Both the position numbers and the translations under genes were made by a program. From Liquidambar formosana (lineage: Eukaryota > Streptophyta > Magnoliopsida > Saxifragales > Altingiaceae): a stretch of DNA of 64,000 nt. The notes under the pieces were generated by a model. The model saw only the letters and a program-made list of their open reading frames with translations. It was not told where the DNA came from and ran no database searches. Each line of letters starts with the position of its first letter. Within the stretch, counting starts at the first letter, position 1. Positions 10,459-21,239 of this stretch are shown here, one piece after another. The DNA is taken from assembly GCA_039720395.1 (NCBI GenBank), contig CM077834.1:3740607-3804606 (forward strand), read 5' to 3'.

Positions 10459-11089
10459 CTAGCTGTTGCCGGCTCCAGTTTCGGTTGCGGCGCCGTTTCC
10501 AGGGTGACCACCGTGACCAGGTTTGCCGTGGTGTCGGTGGTGATGATGCTCGTGCTCTTTATGCTTCTTGTGTTCGTGCTCGTGATGCTTCCAATCCTTC
10601 TTACTGTCCGTTTCCACGCTCTCCTCTATAAATAAAAATAGAAAATGTCAGTACTATTTTTAAGTTATTTTGGTTAACTGTTTAAATCATGACCAAGAAC
10701 CAAACCCCCCCCCCCCCCCCCGGGGAAAAAAACAACCATGTCCCATTTCCCAGTACTTTAGTCGAAAATATATTGGCACACACTGCAACTGGGGAGGACC
10801 AAGGCCCTTGATTTGGAGACTTGCAATGCCATGCAAGCATGGTGATTTTCTAGCTAGGATAATGAGTTGGTCACATGACCAATCTATGGCATTTTGTGTT
10901 GTTCACCTCATCGGGATGCGTGCAAAACACTAGTAGTGGAACACATATTTTAGCTTTAATAAAATTAAAAGGGGAGAGAAACTCACGGCTGGTTTGGGTT
11001 GCCTCAGCCAGGGCTGAAACCTCGGAGGACATGATGAGAACAACAACAAATAGGAGGCCAATAAGGAGGAAAGTCTTGGAGTATGCCAT
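10459..11089 (-). CDS. Secreted His/Gly-rich protein, copy 2 (GRP2)
   Basis: Two exons: 11,089-10,987 and 10,625-10,459, with the intron at 10,986-10,626 (GTGAGT...TAG). The product is 89 residues. The leader MAYSKTFLLIGLL is followed by a Val-rich hydrophobic core ending SSEVSA. The two-residue Arg-Glu found after the leader in GRP1 and GRP3 is missing here. The tail matches GRP1 except for one residue (GAATET for GAETET), so these two are the closest pair. As in GRP1, the His/Glu/Lys cluster suggests metal or polyanion binding outside the cell, which is inference. The intron carries 17 C followed by four G. This block lacks the Stowaway MITE found beside the other two. Confidence 0.85.
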
Positions 11090-11191
11090 TTTTTTTCTTA
11101 CAACAAGGAAATGAAAAAGATTCTGTATGTACTAAGGAGATCTCTGCTGAAAGGATATTGGATGAGTGAGTGCATATGTGACTCCCCTTCT

Positions 11192-11228
11192 ATTTATAGA
11201 CTTGTGTGGGTGCGTGTATGAGAGAGAG
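11192..11228 (-). promoter_or_regulatory. TATA box and short GA-repeat of GRP2
   Basis: TATAAAT (11,198-11,192, minus) lies about 103 bp before the ATG. The GA repeat upstream (11,221-11,228) has only four units, against twelve in the sister promoters. Confidence 0.55.
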
Positions 11229-11340
11229 GACCATATAATTATTGAATTCTGGTGGCGATGGTTATTTATGTTAAATTTTGGAGTGCAAAAGTCAAGCATT
11301 GGCCTAGGAGGTGGGACCACATGATTTTGTTTAATTCTAC

Positions 11341-11371
<31 letters not shown>

Positions 11372-11537
11372 TGGATTGAATAATGTTGATTATGTCTGGT
11401 TTTGGTGTAAAAGAATGAAGATTTGGTATGAACTAATTGAGTCATCATCTGATGGAGAAATTTACTGTGGATGTGGCGAATTGTTTCAATACGAAGATTA
11501 CTCAACATTAATTCAGTGATTTTACGGACAATTAAAA

Positions 11538-11711
11538 AACAGGGAAATTCTATATATAGGAATTAATTGCAACAACCTATTAATTGCAGCAATTAATGTG
11601 GCATGCTAAGTTGAAATATTATGATAACGTACTTATTAAATGTCACATCAGTTTTTGTCTTTTGTCGTTGCATTTAATTGCTACCTGTAACACTACATTT
11701 AAAAAATAAAT
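11538..11711. mobile_element. Block-specific insertion of about 170 bp
   Basis: The sister blocks read through GACAATTAAAAAAATT at this point, while this block carries an extra stretch from about CAGGGAAATTCTATAT to ACACTACATTT. The ends are only weakly inverted (TTAATTGCAA and TTTAATTGCTAC), so the class is uncertain. Confidence 0.4.
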
Positions 11712-12345
11712 TACCTATGTGATCATCAAAACTTTTCATGTCGGCAGTTATTTTTTTCTTTAATTAACATAATTAATAATTGTATTATGTATATATACAT
11801 AGGCATATTGGACTTTAAGAAACTTTTTCTTTTAAAATTGCCAAATGCTCCCTTCTGTAGTCCTGTGAGCTCTCAATATACTTGGATTATGAAGAAAAAA
11901 ATCACATTACGACAATATTTTTGTAATCGGATGACATTTTCTCTCTTTTGTAAGATGTCAGTACTATTAACAGCAAAAAAAAAATAAAAATTAAAGGGGG
12001 ATAAAAATTCAATTTCAGACTACTTTCTTTTTTCAATCCAGAACAATGCATGCGTCCCTGCTCGCGTCATTGAGTCATTAAAAACAGGGAAAGCGGCCCA
12101 TACATTTGACCTTCACTGGTCACGAGGACATGCTTAGGCCTCTACTCACTTTTTATATTTTTATATTTTTCTTTCATGCTTCTAATACAAGAGGAAGAAA
12201 CAAGGAGAAGGCAATAAAAAACTTGGGAGGAACAGCAGCAGCTCTAGCTCTTGTGGGGCTGTCGGATTTATTGTGCTCCAGTATGCATTGAAATTGGGCG
12301 CATGGTTACGTTCCATCTCACGTCATTCTTATATTTGTCCTGTTT

Positions 12346-12388
<43 letters not shown>

Positions 12389-12462
12389 CAATAGCTGTAA
12401 GATATGATCAGGCTCGTGGATATACTGGGATCTGCCAAGTTGACAAATTCATCATATACTTA

Positions 12463-12684
12463 GTGCCTGTTTGGATGAGATTCTGGGAGGGCCAAAATCT
12501 CTTCTGATGGCCCATAATCACTTTTAAGAGTGTTTGGATAAAAAATAAGAAAAGTGATTATAAGCCCAAAAGAGATTTTGAGGCCAATTTGCTCAAGCAG
12601 CCTCTCCCCTGATTCTGATTCAGCTTTTGATTTAGCTTCTGATTCTACTTCTGATTCTACTCTAAAGCTATCCCAAACAGGCAC
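12463..12684. mobile_element. Tourist-like MITE (PIF/Harbinger type)
   Basis: The terminal repeat GTGCCTGTTTGG and its complement CCAAACAGGCAC are flanked by TTA (12,460-12,462 and 12,685-12,687). The first block has the empty site (ATTCTTAAGACATTCGC, about 8,607). The interior is rich in GATTCTGATTC-type motifs. Confidence 0.8.
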
Positions 12685-12789
12685 TTAATACATTCACATG
12701 GATTAATGCATATAATAATTTTTTTTTTATTGGAGTTGATTTTTCAAATTGATCGTATACTTGAGACATTCACATGGATTAATTAATGC

Positions 12790-12954
12790 ATGCAAAACAC
12801 TAGAGATATATACATATTTGGCTGAAATTAAGGAATAGAGAAATCCACAAGTTTGACGTGACTCAGTTAACTGTCGAACATAAACCACAAAAGACATGAT
12901 GAGAACAACAGCAAATAGGAGGTCAAAAAGAGAAAAAGTCCTGGTGTATTCCAT
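12790..12954 (-). pseudogene. Fourth His/Gly-rich gene copy, exon 1 only
   Basis: The minus-strand start MEYTRTFSLFDLLFAVVLIM aligns with the signal peptide of GRP1-3, but the signal end, the Arg-Glu region and the donor site (TTGTGG instead of GTGAGT) are damaged. About 65 bp of intron follow (GCATGCAAAACACTAGAG). The sequence then switches to a copy of the block-end repeat (ATTCACATGGATTAAT...GCAT). Exon 2 is absent. A 173-bp MITE sits directly before the ATG. The TA-rich TATA region is still visible near 13,211-13,222. Confidence 0.8.
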
Positions 12955-12959
12955 ATTTA

Positions 12960-13132
12960 GGTAATGTTACCTTATCCCATATTTTGCTCTATATTTTGTC
13001 TGATTATGTGTATTTGAGAGGATAAAGTTGTAAGATCCATTGATATAATTAAACTCTAAAAATTTGAAACCCTCCTAAATGCACATTGTAAGACAAAATG
13101 TGGCGTAAAGTGTAGGATAAGGTAGCATTACC
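12960..13132. mobile_element. MITE in the 5' leader of the fourth copy
   Basis: GGTAATGTTACCTTATCC at the left end is matched by GGATAAGGTAGCATTACC at the right. In the other copies the flanks (CCATTTTTTTT and CTTGCAACAAGGAAATG) are adjacent, so this is an insertion. The target duplication is unclear. Confidence 0.7.
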
Positions 13133-13349
13133 CTTTCCTTCTTTGCAAGAAGAAAATGAAAGACTTTATACTATATATGATGGATGAGTCAGCGTAATGT
13201 GACTCCTCCTTATATATAAACTTGTTTGTGTGTAGTCTATGGAGAGAGAGATGAATTTTAATAAAGATGTGACTCATGCTAAATTTTGGAAGAGTAACCC
13301 ACCGTGAACTCCAAAGCCAAGGAACCTTGAAGCAATCGAAGGAACCTCA

Positions 13350-14178
13350 ATATCTCAACCCTTGAATAAGGACATTTCAAGATCTTGGAGAAATAACCCA
13401 TTCAAGTTTTTATTCATGAAGGCAAATTCAGTAATTTTTGAATTAGTTAATTTACACAACTAACCAGACACTACTATATGAAATAACTGTAAATAAATGT
13501 ACTCATTCTCAATTTTAGGACCCACTTGGGGTGCGTAAAATTATCCTTTTTTATAAACGATTATCATTTAAATTAGCTAATTGCAGATCGATTTAGTCTT
13601 TTATAAATGCATGATTCAATTAGCATTCATGAACTGTTTGGTATACTTGAGGGGCAAAAAAAAATGCACTCATTTCAAATTAGGTGCAGTTTGGTGAGTA
13701 AACATTTGAATTTATGCTATGTAAGGATGACAACATCCTTATAAAAAATTTATAAATTCCATCTTAAAAGCAAATTCTATCTAAAAATTTCTTATCCAAA
13801 TATAGCTTGATAGAATTTTGAACATAAGCTTTTCGATAAATTTTGAATCAATACAAAATCTCCTATCCTTTATTTTTCTTTTTTAAGCGAGGAGTGGCCG
13901 GTGTGTAGTAAGTAGTACTCGTAACTCATAAACACAACAGGGTAAGAAACCCAAGTTGACAAATGACCCCGATTAAATTTCACCAAATTTTGTGGCCTAA
14001 ATGACTAAGTGAAATAGGAGTACATTTTAATTTTCAAGAGATCCAGATAAGTCAAAATAAGATTTTGGGATTTTTTTTTCTTCATTTTTGGACAATGAGC
14101 AAGAATTTCATTCAATTTATTATTTTTGAGAATTGATGAGGGTAACATCCTTGATCTTCCCTTTATAAAAATGGAGAG
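13350..14178 (+). repeat. Block-start repeat of the third block
   Basis: This is the counterpart of 9358-10,020 with small insertions (for example near 13,720-13,810). It ends in TATAAAAATGGAGAGATA, the same words that precede the Stowaway MITE at 4656. No gene was seen. Confidence 0.7.
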
Positions 14179-14606
14179 ATAATCTTTTCTTCTTCCAATT
14201 TTTCGATCTTCCCATTCATTACCTGCGGACCCTTCTTCCCCTAATTCTTTTCATTCTACCAATGAATAATCTATAATAATTCGCAAATCCAGATCGGCTA
14301 ATCGTTCTCGGATAGCACTGCTCTAGTAGATATTTCTCTATTTTGAAATGTATCGAAGCCTTGGTAGTAAAAAAATGTGGGATGCTGTATTTCCAGGATT
14401 GGATCTCATATTCGAATGAATCTCGTAATCGTTTAAAAAGTCGGTTTTTTTAGCTATGGGCTTAGAAAAAGAAAAATTAGGATAGGATCCTATACGATCG
14501 CCCCCCCTGCAAAATCGGATGTGAAAGTTTCCTCTCATCCAACTCAAGTAGTTACACCAAATAAAAATAAAGAAAGGGGTTTTCGGCTTTCAAATTCTAC
14601 AAAACC
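14179..14606. other. Organelle-like insert (possible plastid DNA)
   Basis: About 428 bp lie exactly between TATAAAAATGGAGAGATA and the left end of a MITE; in the first block these two are adjacent, so this is an insertion. Its composition differs from the surroundings. Phrases such as GAGAGGAAACTTTCACATCC (minus) and CCAACTCAAGTAGTTACACC resemble plastid or mitochondrial spacer/group II intron sequence as I remember it. The gene of origin is not identified. The 69-residue minus-strand ORF inside is not a known protein to me. Confidence 0.45.
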
Positions 14607-14873
14607 CTCCTTCCGTCTCATAAAGATAGATCGAGTTTGACAAAACATACAATTTAAGAAAAGTCATTATTGTACTAACTTGTCACTTTTTAAACTCTAA
14701 CTTTCCAAAAATACTATTTCTTGTTTGGTATTAGGTTTTGTGTTAAAAGTAATTATTGAAACAATTAAGGGTAATACATGAAAGTTCAAAAAATAATTAT
14801 TTCACTTTTTAAAGTGGACAAAACATTTTGGAATAAAAAAAATTACAAAAATGTCTTAGCTTTATGGGACGAG
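14607..14873. mobile_element. Stowaway-like MITE, diverged copy
   Basis: It starts CTCCTTCCGTCTCATAAAG and ends GCTTTATGGGACGAG followed by TA. It is the positional and sequence homologue of 4656-4930. Its left TA has been displaced by the organelle-like insert. Confidence 0.7.
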
Positions 14874-15396
14874 TACCACTCAAGCTGTAAGACTGGTGCT
14901 TATTTTGTGATGTTATTCATTCATAAAATTGACTTGATATAAATTGTGACCTAAGGTTAAGTAAACCTTTTAGAATGGGCTTTAAAGTTAAAATTTTAAA
15001 TGAGACCTTTGGTACAGGGGGGTTTTTTAATAAATGGGTTTGGAAGGCCTAAGGCGGCCATTTTAATTGTTACCCATTGAGACACCTTTGCTCGATCAAA
15101 CAAAAGTTAAGCACAAGACATCAAGAACAATACGATTTACGTGGCAAAAGCTAGTGCAAAACAACATTGATTAACACTCCATTAAAGCATTTGAAACTTT
15201 AAAACACATTACCCCTCAAGAACATAGAAAGACGCATGAATAAATATGATTGAGAAATACCAAGATTACTCAATAAATTAATCCATGTCCCTTTTAGCTA
15301 CACGCTTGTGGCACCTGCCTGACCAAATGCCTTTATTGAAATTACATAGACGACTTTCATAAGCTACATGTTCTTCCACAGGGGAGGAGAGGTTAT

Positions 15397-16044
15397 CTAG
15401 CTGTTGCCGGCTCCAGTTTCGATTGCGGCGCCATGTCCAGGGTGACCACCGTGACCAGGTTTGCCGTGGTGTTTGTGATGATGCTCGTGCTCTTCACCCT
15501 TCTTGTGTTCGTGTTCATGCTCGTGATGCTTCCCATCCTTCTTGCTGTCCGTTTGCACGCTCTCCTCTATAAATAAATAAATAAAAAGGGAAAATATCAG
15601 TACTATTATAAAGTTTTTTCGGTTAGCTGTTTAAATCAAGACCAAGAACCCCCCTACCATGCCCCATTACCAAATTTTTCACCCAGTACTTATTTTAGTG
15701 GAAAATTTATGGCACACACTGCAATTGGGGGGGACCAAGGCCCTTGATTTGCAAGCTGCCTTGCTTGCAATGTCATGCAAGCATGGTGATTTTCTAGCCA
15801 GGATAATGAGTTGGTCACATGACCAATCTATGGCATTTTGTGTTGTGCAGATCATTGAGATGCATGCAATTAAAACGCTAGTAGAGAAACACATTTTAGC
15901 TTCAATATTAAAACTAAAAGAGGATAGAAACCTACGGGTGGTTTGGGTTGTTTCGGCTAGCTCTCGGGCTGAAACCTCGGAGGACATGATGAGAACAACA
16001 GCAAATAAGAGGCCAACGAGGAGGAAAGTCTTGGAGTATGCCAT
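15397..16044 (-). CDS. Secreted His/Gly-rich protein, copy 3 (GRP3)
   Basis: Exon 1 is 16,044-15,936, the intron is 15,935-15,567 (GTAGGT...TAG), and exon 2 is 15,566-15,397. The product is 92 residues. The leader is MAYSKTFLLVGLL plus a hydrophobic core ending SSEVSA, followed by RELAETTQTT. The tail differs from the other two copies: HHEHEHEHKKGEEHEHHHKH, then GKPGHGGHPGHG and a GAGNS end. It is the most diverged functional copy and has the weakest donor site (GTAGGT). The extra acidic residues and one more His-Glu unit change the charge pattern. The family fits plant glycine-rich secreted proteins; function and ligand are unknown. Its intron lacks the long C run seen in GRP1 and GRP2. Confidence 0.85.
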
Positions 16045-16137
16045 TTTTTTTCTTGCAACAAGGAAATGAAAAAGACTTTACTAAGATCGATCTCTGCTGA
16101 AGGGATGGATGAGTGAGTGCAATGGGACTCCCCTCCG

Positions 16138-16195
16138 ATTTATAGATCGACTTGTGTGGGTGTGTGTATGAAGAGAGAGAGAGAGAGAGAGAGAG
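16138..16195 (-). promoter_or_regulatory. TATA box and GA-repeat of GRP3
   Basis: TATAAAT (16,144-16,138, minus) lies about 94 bp upstream of the ATG, with twelve AG/CT units at 16,172-16,195. Confidence 0.55.
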
Positions 16196-17091
16196 GGTCA
16201 TATAATTATTGAATTCTGGTGATGATGGTGATTTATGTTAAATTTTTGGAGTGCAAGAGTCAAGCCTTGGCCTAGGAGGTGGGACCATATGATTTTGTCC
16301 AGTTCCACAAAAAAAGAAAAGATAGGATTGAATAATGTTGATCGTGTATAGCTGTGGTGTAAAAGGTTGAAGATTTGGTCTGAACCAATTGAGTCATCAT
16401 CTGATGGAGAATTTACTGGGGATGTGGCAAATTGGTTCAATTCGGAACTTTGGATATGTAGGGGTTATCGATCTGTCTAATCAACTACCTCTCTCCTTAA
16501 TTCCTTGGCATGTTTGCCTGGTTTCAACATGGGTAGGTATTAGAAGGCTCAAGGTATGCTAATGAAGCAATAAGAGTTCAACTCATATCCAATGGGTGGC
16601 ACCCTGTCCTACCCCTAATGCTACCCATCTACCTCCTAGGACCATCTTTCCTATTGCAACTTGCCTTCAATTAAAATTATTATCTAGCTGTTAGGTTACA
16701 ACAGTGCACTTTCGTTTTTTTCTTTTTTTATTTTTGTGCTGCGATACAGCAGTGCAATTTAATCCCAATCTTACTTGGTGTAGCTCATAGCTCATCTCGA
16801 ATTAATAATTTAAACCGTGAACCTGTAATCCATCTCTCTCTCTCTCTCTCTCTCACATTAATCTATAGGTTCGCATGCACATAATCCTAGTTAACCAGTC
16901 GCACATATTTTTATTTTTTTTATATTATAAAAATAATAGCTATTAAGAATAAAATTTTCTATTGTTTAGAAATTAATTGCATTTAGGCTCACAATCCAAA
17001 GCGAAAATAAGAACATGTTCAATATAATTGTTTTAGGAAATCAATAATAGTGCTTGGCAAGAGCGAAAAGGACATTAAGTGATGGGAGAAA
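16196..17091. other. Upstream flank of GRP3, no gene seen
   Basis: This is homologous to 6275-7118 and 7356-7420. It includes a CT tract at 16,832-16,854. It keeps the empty site of the 7119 MITE. Confidence 0.6.
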
Positions 17092-17312
17092 TTGGATCTG
17101 GATTTGATGGTAGTTTGAAAAAAACCATCACCGTGATGGTATGATCCAAGCCGTCCGTAAAAATAATGGACGGTTCTGATCAAAAGTTCAATAAATTGTT
17201 GATGTTAGCATTTTTTTGGTTTCTAATCCAAGTCATTCATTACTTTATGAAAGACTCAAATTACACCATTATGATGATGGTTTTTTTTCAAACCATCAGT
17301 GAATCCATACTT
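17092..17312. mobile_element. MITE with 8-bp target duplication
   Basis: Inverted ends TTGGATCTGGATTTGATGG and CCATCAGTGAATCCATACTT each run on into GTTTGAAAAAAACCATCA-type arms. GGGAGAAA flanks both sides (17,084-17,091, 17,313-17,320). The first block lacks it. An 8-bp duplication fits hAT. Confidence 0.75.
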
Positions 17313-17989
17313 GGGAGAAACCTACTACATCGTGGGCACTAGGCATTTCTCATTTTCCTCGTCAAAATTAAAGAAGAAATTCATGTAATAGATGATTGAA
17401 AATAGTCTTAAAATAAAAAATAAAATAAAAATAGTGTCACACACTCTTGAAACAAAATAAAATTAGAATTAGAATTAAAACTAGCAGCCCATGCCAGTAG
17501 GCAGTTCATTATCAACCCTTGATGTGAACATGGGGGAAAGGAATACAAAGACTACGCGCGACAGTAATTGAGTGATTTTAGGGACAATTAAAAAAATTGC
17601 CCATGTGATCATAAAAACTTTTCATGTCGGCAGTTAGTTTTTTTCTTTAATTAACATATATTATTAATAATTGTAGATATACATAGGCATATTGGACTTT
17701 GAGCAACCTTTTTTTTATAAAAAAAAAAAATTGCCAAATACTCCCTCCTGTTTAGCTCTAAATATACTTGGACTATCAAGAAAATAAGATCACATTACAA
17801 CAATCTTTTTGTAATCGGATGACATTTTTCTCTTTTTTGTAAGATGTCAATAATATGAGCAGAAAAAAAATTCAATTTCACACTACCTTTTTTAAAATTC
17901 AGAACAATGCATGCGTCGCCCCTCACGTCATTGAGTCACTAAAAACAGAGAAAGTGGCCCAATACGTTTGACCTTGACTGGTCACGAGG

Positions 17990-18180
17990 ACACGTTTGGT
18001 CTCTACCTCCTTTTTTTTTTTTTTTTTTTTTTTCATCATGTTTCTAATACAAGAAGAAGTTTAATGGGGGAATTACCGATTGATTCCACGTTTGGTCTCT
18101 ACCTCCTTTTTTTTTTCTTTTTTTTCTCTTCATGTTTCTAATACAAGAAGAAGTTTAATGGGGGAATTACCGATTGATTC
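17990..18180 (+). repeat. Tandem duplication of about 95 bp
   Basis: ACGTTTGGTCTCTACCTCC, a poly-T tract, CATGTTTCTAATACAAGAAG and GGGGGAATTACCGATTGATT appear twice in a row. The first unit ends inside a MITE end and the second continues into the whole MITE, so the duplication came after that insertion. Confidence 0.7.
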
Positions 18181-18330
18181 CATGTTTTCATGGAATTGCC
18201 CCCTAACGATGTTTTGACTATCAACTTGTTTTTGTTTCTAGTAGTTTATAATAAAGTCAGTAATCAGTTTGTTGAGGCATTTCTTCTAGGGCAATTCCAT
18301 GGAAACATGGAATCATTCGGTAATTTCCCC
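18160..18330. mobile_element. MITE, about 171 bp
   Basis: GGGGGAATTACCGATTGATT and its near-complement ATCATTCGGTAATTTCCCC form the ends, each continuing into TCCATG...CATGGAATTGCCC. AAGAAGAA precedes (a few bases off) and follows, a probable target duplication. The other blocks lack it. Confidence 0.7.
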
Positions 18331-18616
18331 AAGAAGAAACATGGAGAAGGCTAAAAAAAAACAAATAAATAACAACTTGGAGGAACAGCGACACCTCTTG
18401 CTCTTGTGGGAGTGCCGTATTTATTGTGCTCCAAAATGCCTTAATAATGGTTGAATGGTTACGTCCCATCTCACGTCATTCTTATATTTGTCCTGTTTTG
18501 CATCTCTTCAATGGCTATAAGATGCTCGAAGATGAGGCTCGAGGCTATTGGGATCTGCCAAGTTGACAAATTGGTCATATGCTTAAAAGAAATTCACATG
18601 GATTAATGCATAAAGG

Positions 18617-18996
18617 TTAGTTGCAGGAAACCCTTCGAAGTATGAGGCTGTCATTAGAAAACCCCATTATTATTTATTTATTTATTTAATTTATTTAATA
18701 ATTTTGTCAATGTGCCCTACTTGAGTTGGCAAACAAAACTAATTATTTATGGTCACCCTATTGGCCATGACCCATTGAAGATTTCGGCAATTTTGGACAA
18801 CATAAGTCCGTTAGTGATATCACGTGCGTAGTCATGTGACTAATTTTTATCAAATTTCATTAACAGCGAGTGACGGTGAGACATATTAACAAAAATTAAA
18901 ACATAAGAGAAGCACATTAATAAAATTAAAATATAAGAGGGTTATCCGCTAACCCTCCATATTTCAGGAAGGTTTTTTGCAATTTATCTTATAAAA
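18617..18996. mobile_element. Block-specific insertion of about 380 bp
   Basis: The first block reads from GGATTAATGCATA directly into ATATGGTGTTTATATA; here about 380 bp intervene. Its ends (GTTAGTTGCAGGAAACCC and GGTTTTTTGCAATTTATC) are loosely inverted. No coding potential. Confidence 0.45.
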
Positions 18997-19091
18997 AAAT
19001 ATGGTGTTTATATAACGAAAAAGAAGCTAGAAGCATATTAGATAGTTAACATTTCATACATGTGATTTCCGAGCCTATATATCTATCTATC

Positions 19092-19123
<32 letters not shown>

Positions 19124-19300
19124 CGCGCGCGCGCACATGTGATTAGGGAGGAGTAACATTTATATTATGTTAGCTTTTTTAGATATAGTAGCATTTTGTA
19201 GGTGTAAGGGATTAAAAATTGTCAAAAAAATTGCATCCCCGAACTCACTCTCACACACACACACACACAGACCCACACACACACACACATATATATATAT

Positions 19301-19473
19301 ACGGTTATATTCTTATCAGCACGTGTTGTTAGAAGTTATATCAGTATCTTGTATTAGGGGTTATACCTCTTGCATTGGTTCAATGTACCTCATATCCCAC
19401 TAATGCACAAGATACAACTCACAATACGGGTGTTGATATAAATTATATCAGCACGTGCTTACTTGATCATCAT

Positions 19474-19476
<3 letters not shown>
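19301..19476. mobile_element. Micron-like element in a TA tract (copy 3, inverted)
   Basis: This is the reverse complement of the unit at 3837-4015, running from ACGGTTATATTCTTATCAG to TTGATCATCATCC. A TA tract borders it on each side. Confidence 0.5.
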
Positions 19477-19517
<41 letters not shown>

Positions 19518-19798
19518 AACAATACCAAATTTCTAAATTTATGTCCAAACATTGGATCTCACAAGGATCCAATGAATTTGTTATTAGATTAGTTATTTTT
19601 TCACTGGGTTTTTTCCAAGACTCTTGAACATAACAAGATCCAACAACTCAACAATTATGTACTCTGTAATAAAATTTGGCTATGCATGTAGTGTAAGATA
19701 TCTAACATGGGTTATTAGAGAATAAATTTGGGTTCAAACTTCGATAAAAGTAAAACTTAAATATTTTTAACCGTAAATGCATATATAGGGAAATGTTG

Positions 19799-19799
<1 letters not shown>

Positions 19800-19829
<30 letters not shown>

Positions 19830-20404
19830 TCATCCAAGTAAGAACGAGATTTATGCGGAGCAGAGTTAGGGGAAACAGCTCATGTAGGGTACACTTTGGT
19901 CGCATATAAGTCCTGATTTGGTAAATACATTAATGACTTTACAAAGCATGCCTCTGTGGGAAATCAAAAGCTTCAGATTCTCATAGCCGCAAAGTGGGAA
20001 AGCAAAGAAGATGAGTATCCGAAATGGACACGAAAAAACAAAAGTATGGTATCAACTGCGGACGTCATGGCTGACGCTGGATTAAATGACTTGTCAATAT
20101 CATTCCCCAAGATACGATAATGAACCATGCATGTGAATTATGTTCCATGGACAGCAATGCAGCAATACTGATTGCGCTCTATCTCTATCTCTGTTAACAC
20201 AGATTTGATCTCTAGCCAAAAGCTTAATAGAAAGATACCAAACCTGCCTCTCTCAAAGAAAGATATTCAATCAAAAACCAGGAAATCCCCCACCAAAAAT
20301 ATATCAAACCGGCCTACCCCACCCCTCGAGTGGCTCTAGGTCACTTTAAAAGGATTCGATGGTTATGAGATCCTGGGTTCGATGCTTAAGATTTGAAATA
20401 CACA
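19800..20404. other. Unassigned stretch
   Basis: After a TA tract (19,799-19,824) comes mixed-composition, low-repeat sequence up to about 20,300. It is less AT-rich than its neighbours and might be a gene remnant. No open frame, splice pattern or domain was recognised on either strand. Confidence 0.3.
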
Positions 20405-20802
20405 GGGAGCCGATATTACGACCCAAAACTTTATTTGTATATTCCACTAAATTTGAATTTTTTAATGTTTAAGAAAAATACAAAAGATATATTTTTTTTT
20501 TGGAAAATTCACCACATTGTTTACTAGAAAACGTTATTTTGAATAACTTTGTAAAAGAAAGTTTTTCCAAAATATGTCGTTTAAGTGGATTTTTGGCTAT
20601 TTACCATCTATGTTTTATTTTTTACATGTCATAAAGTCAACTTAAACTATAAATTTTGAAAAAACTTTCTTCTACAAAGTTTTTCCAAAATGATGTTTTC
20701 TAGTGACCTATGTGAATACTTTTTATAATATTTTTAAAATTTTAAAAAATCAAAATTAATAGATTATACAAACAAAGTTTTGGAATTACAATAACCGGAC
20801 CC
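20405..20802. mobile_element. Fold-back element, copy 1
   Basis: The arms around ACTTTATTTGTATA and TACAAACAAAGTTTTGG and the inner arms TTTACTAGAAAACG...CGTTTAAG are inverted repeats. The same palindromic core (TTCTACAAAGTT...TTCAAAATGATGTTTTCTAG) occurs at 48,648, 49,251 and about 50,640. Confidence 0.6.
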
Positions 20803-21239
20803 ATACACACATTGTTCTAAATTATTATTAGGATACAACCCAGTTCCCCTCGTTAGGCCATTGGTGGGATGCTCACTTTTGACTATGACTGGGTCGGTAG
20901 GGTGAAATAGGCCTACTTGTAACAATTCGCGAGTTGGGGCTTGCTCCTCCCAGGGTTATCATACGGGTTTCCTCCTCCTACCCTTTTTGTTTTCCAAAAG
21001 AGAAAAACATATCAAACCAACCCCTTCTCTCTCTTTCTCTCTCTCAACCTCTGTCTCCCCCAGACACACATATGCACATACAGACTTGATCTCTAGTCCA
21101 AGGAAAATGCTAATACTATGGGTTCCAAACATCCACTCGTCTAATGGATGACGTGGAAATGACCAATTAGTTATATATAAATGAAAAAATTGAGTCTCAT
21201 TTGTATTAAATTCAAAGAAAAACACTGTAAGTCACACCA

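Noticed and set aside
15659..16069. 136-residue plus-strand ORF
   Set aside because: It lies across the intron and exon 1 of GRP3 in antisense. The matching frames in sister copies (5900-6169, 10,875-11,114) differ in structure.
20310..20400. tRNA-like box B (GGGTTCGATGC)
   Set aside because: No acceptor stem, anticodon arm or box A could be built, so no tRNA gene is called; a SINE remains possible.
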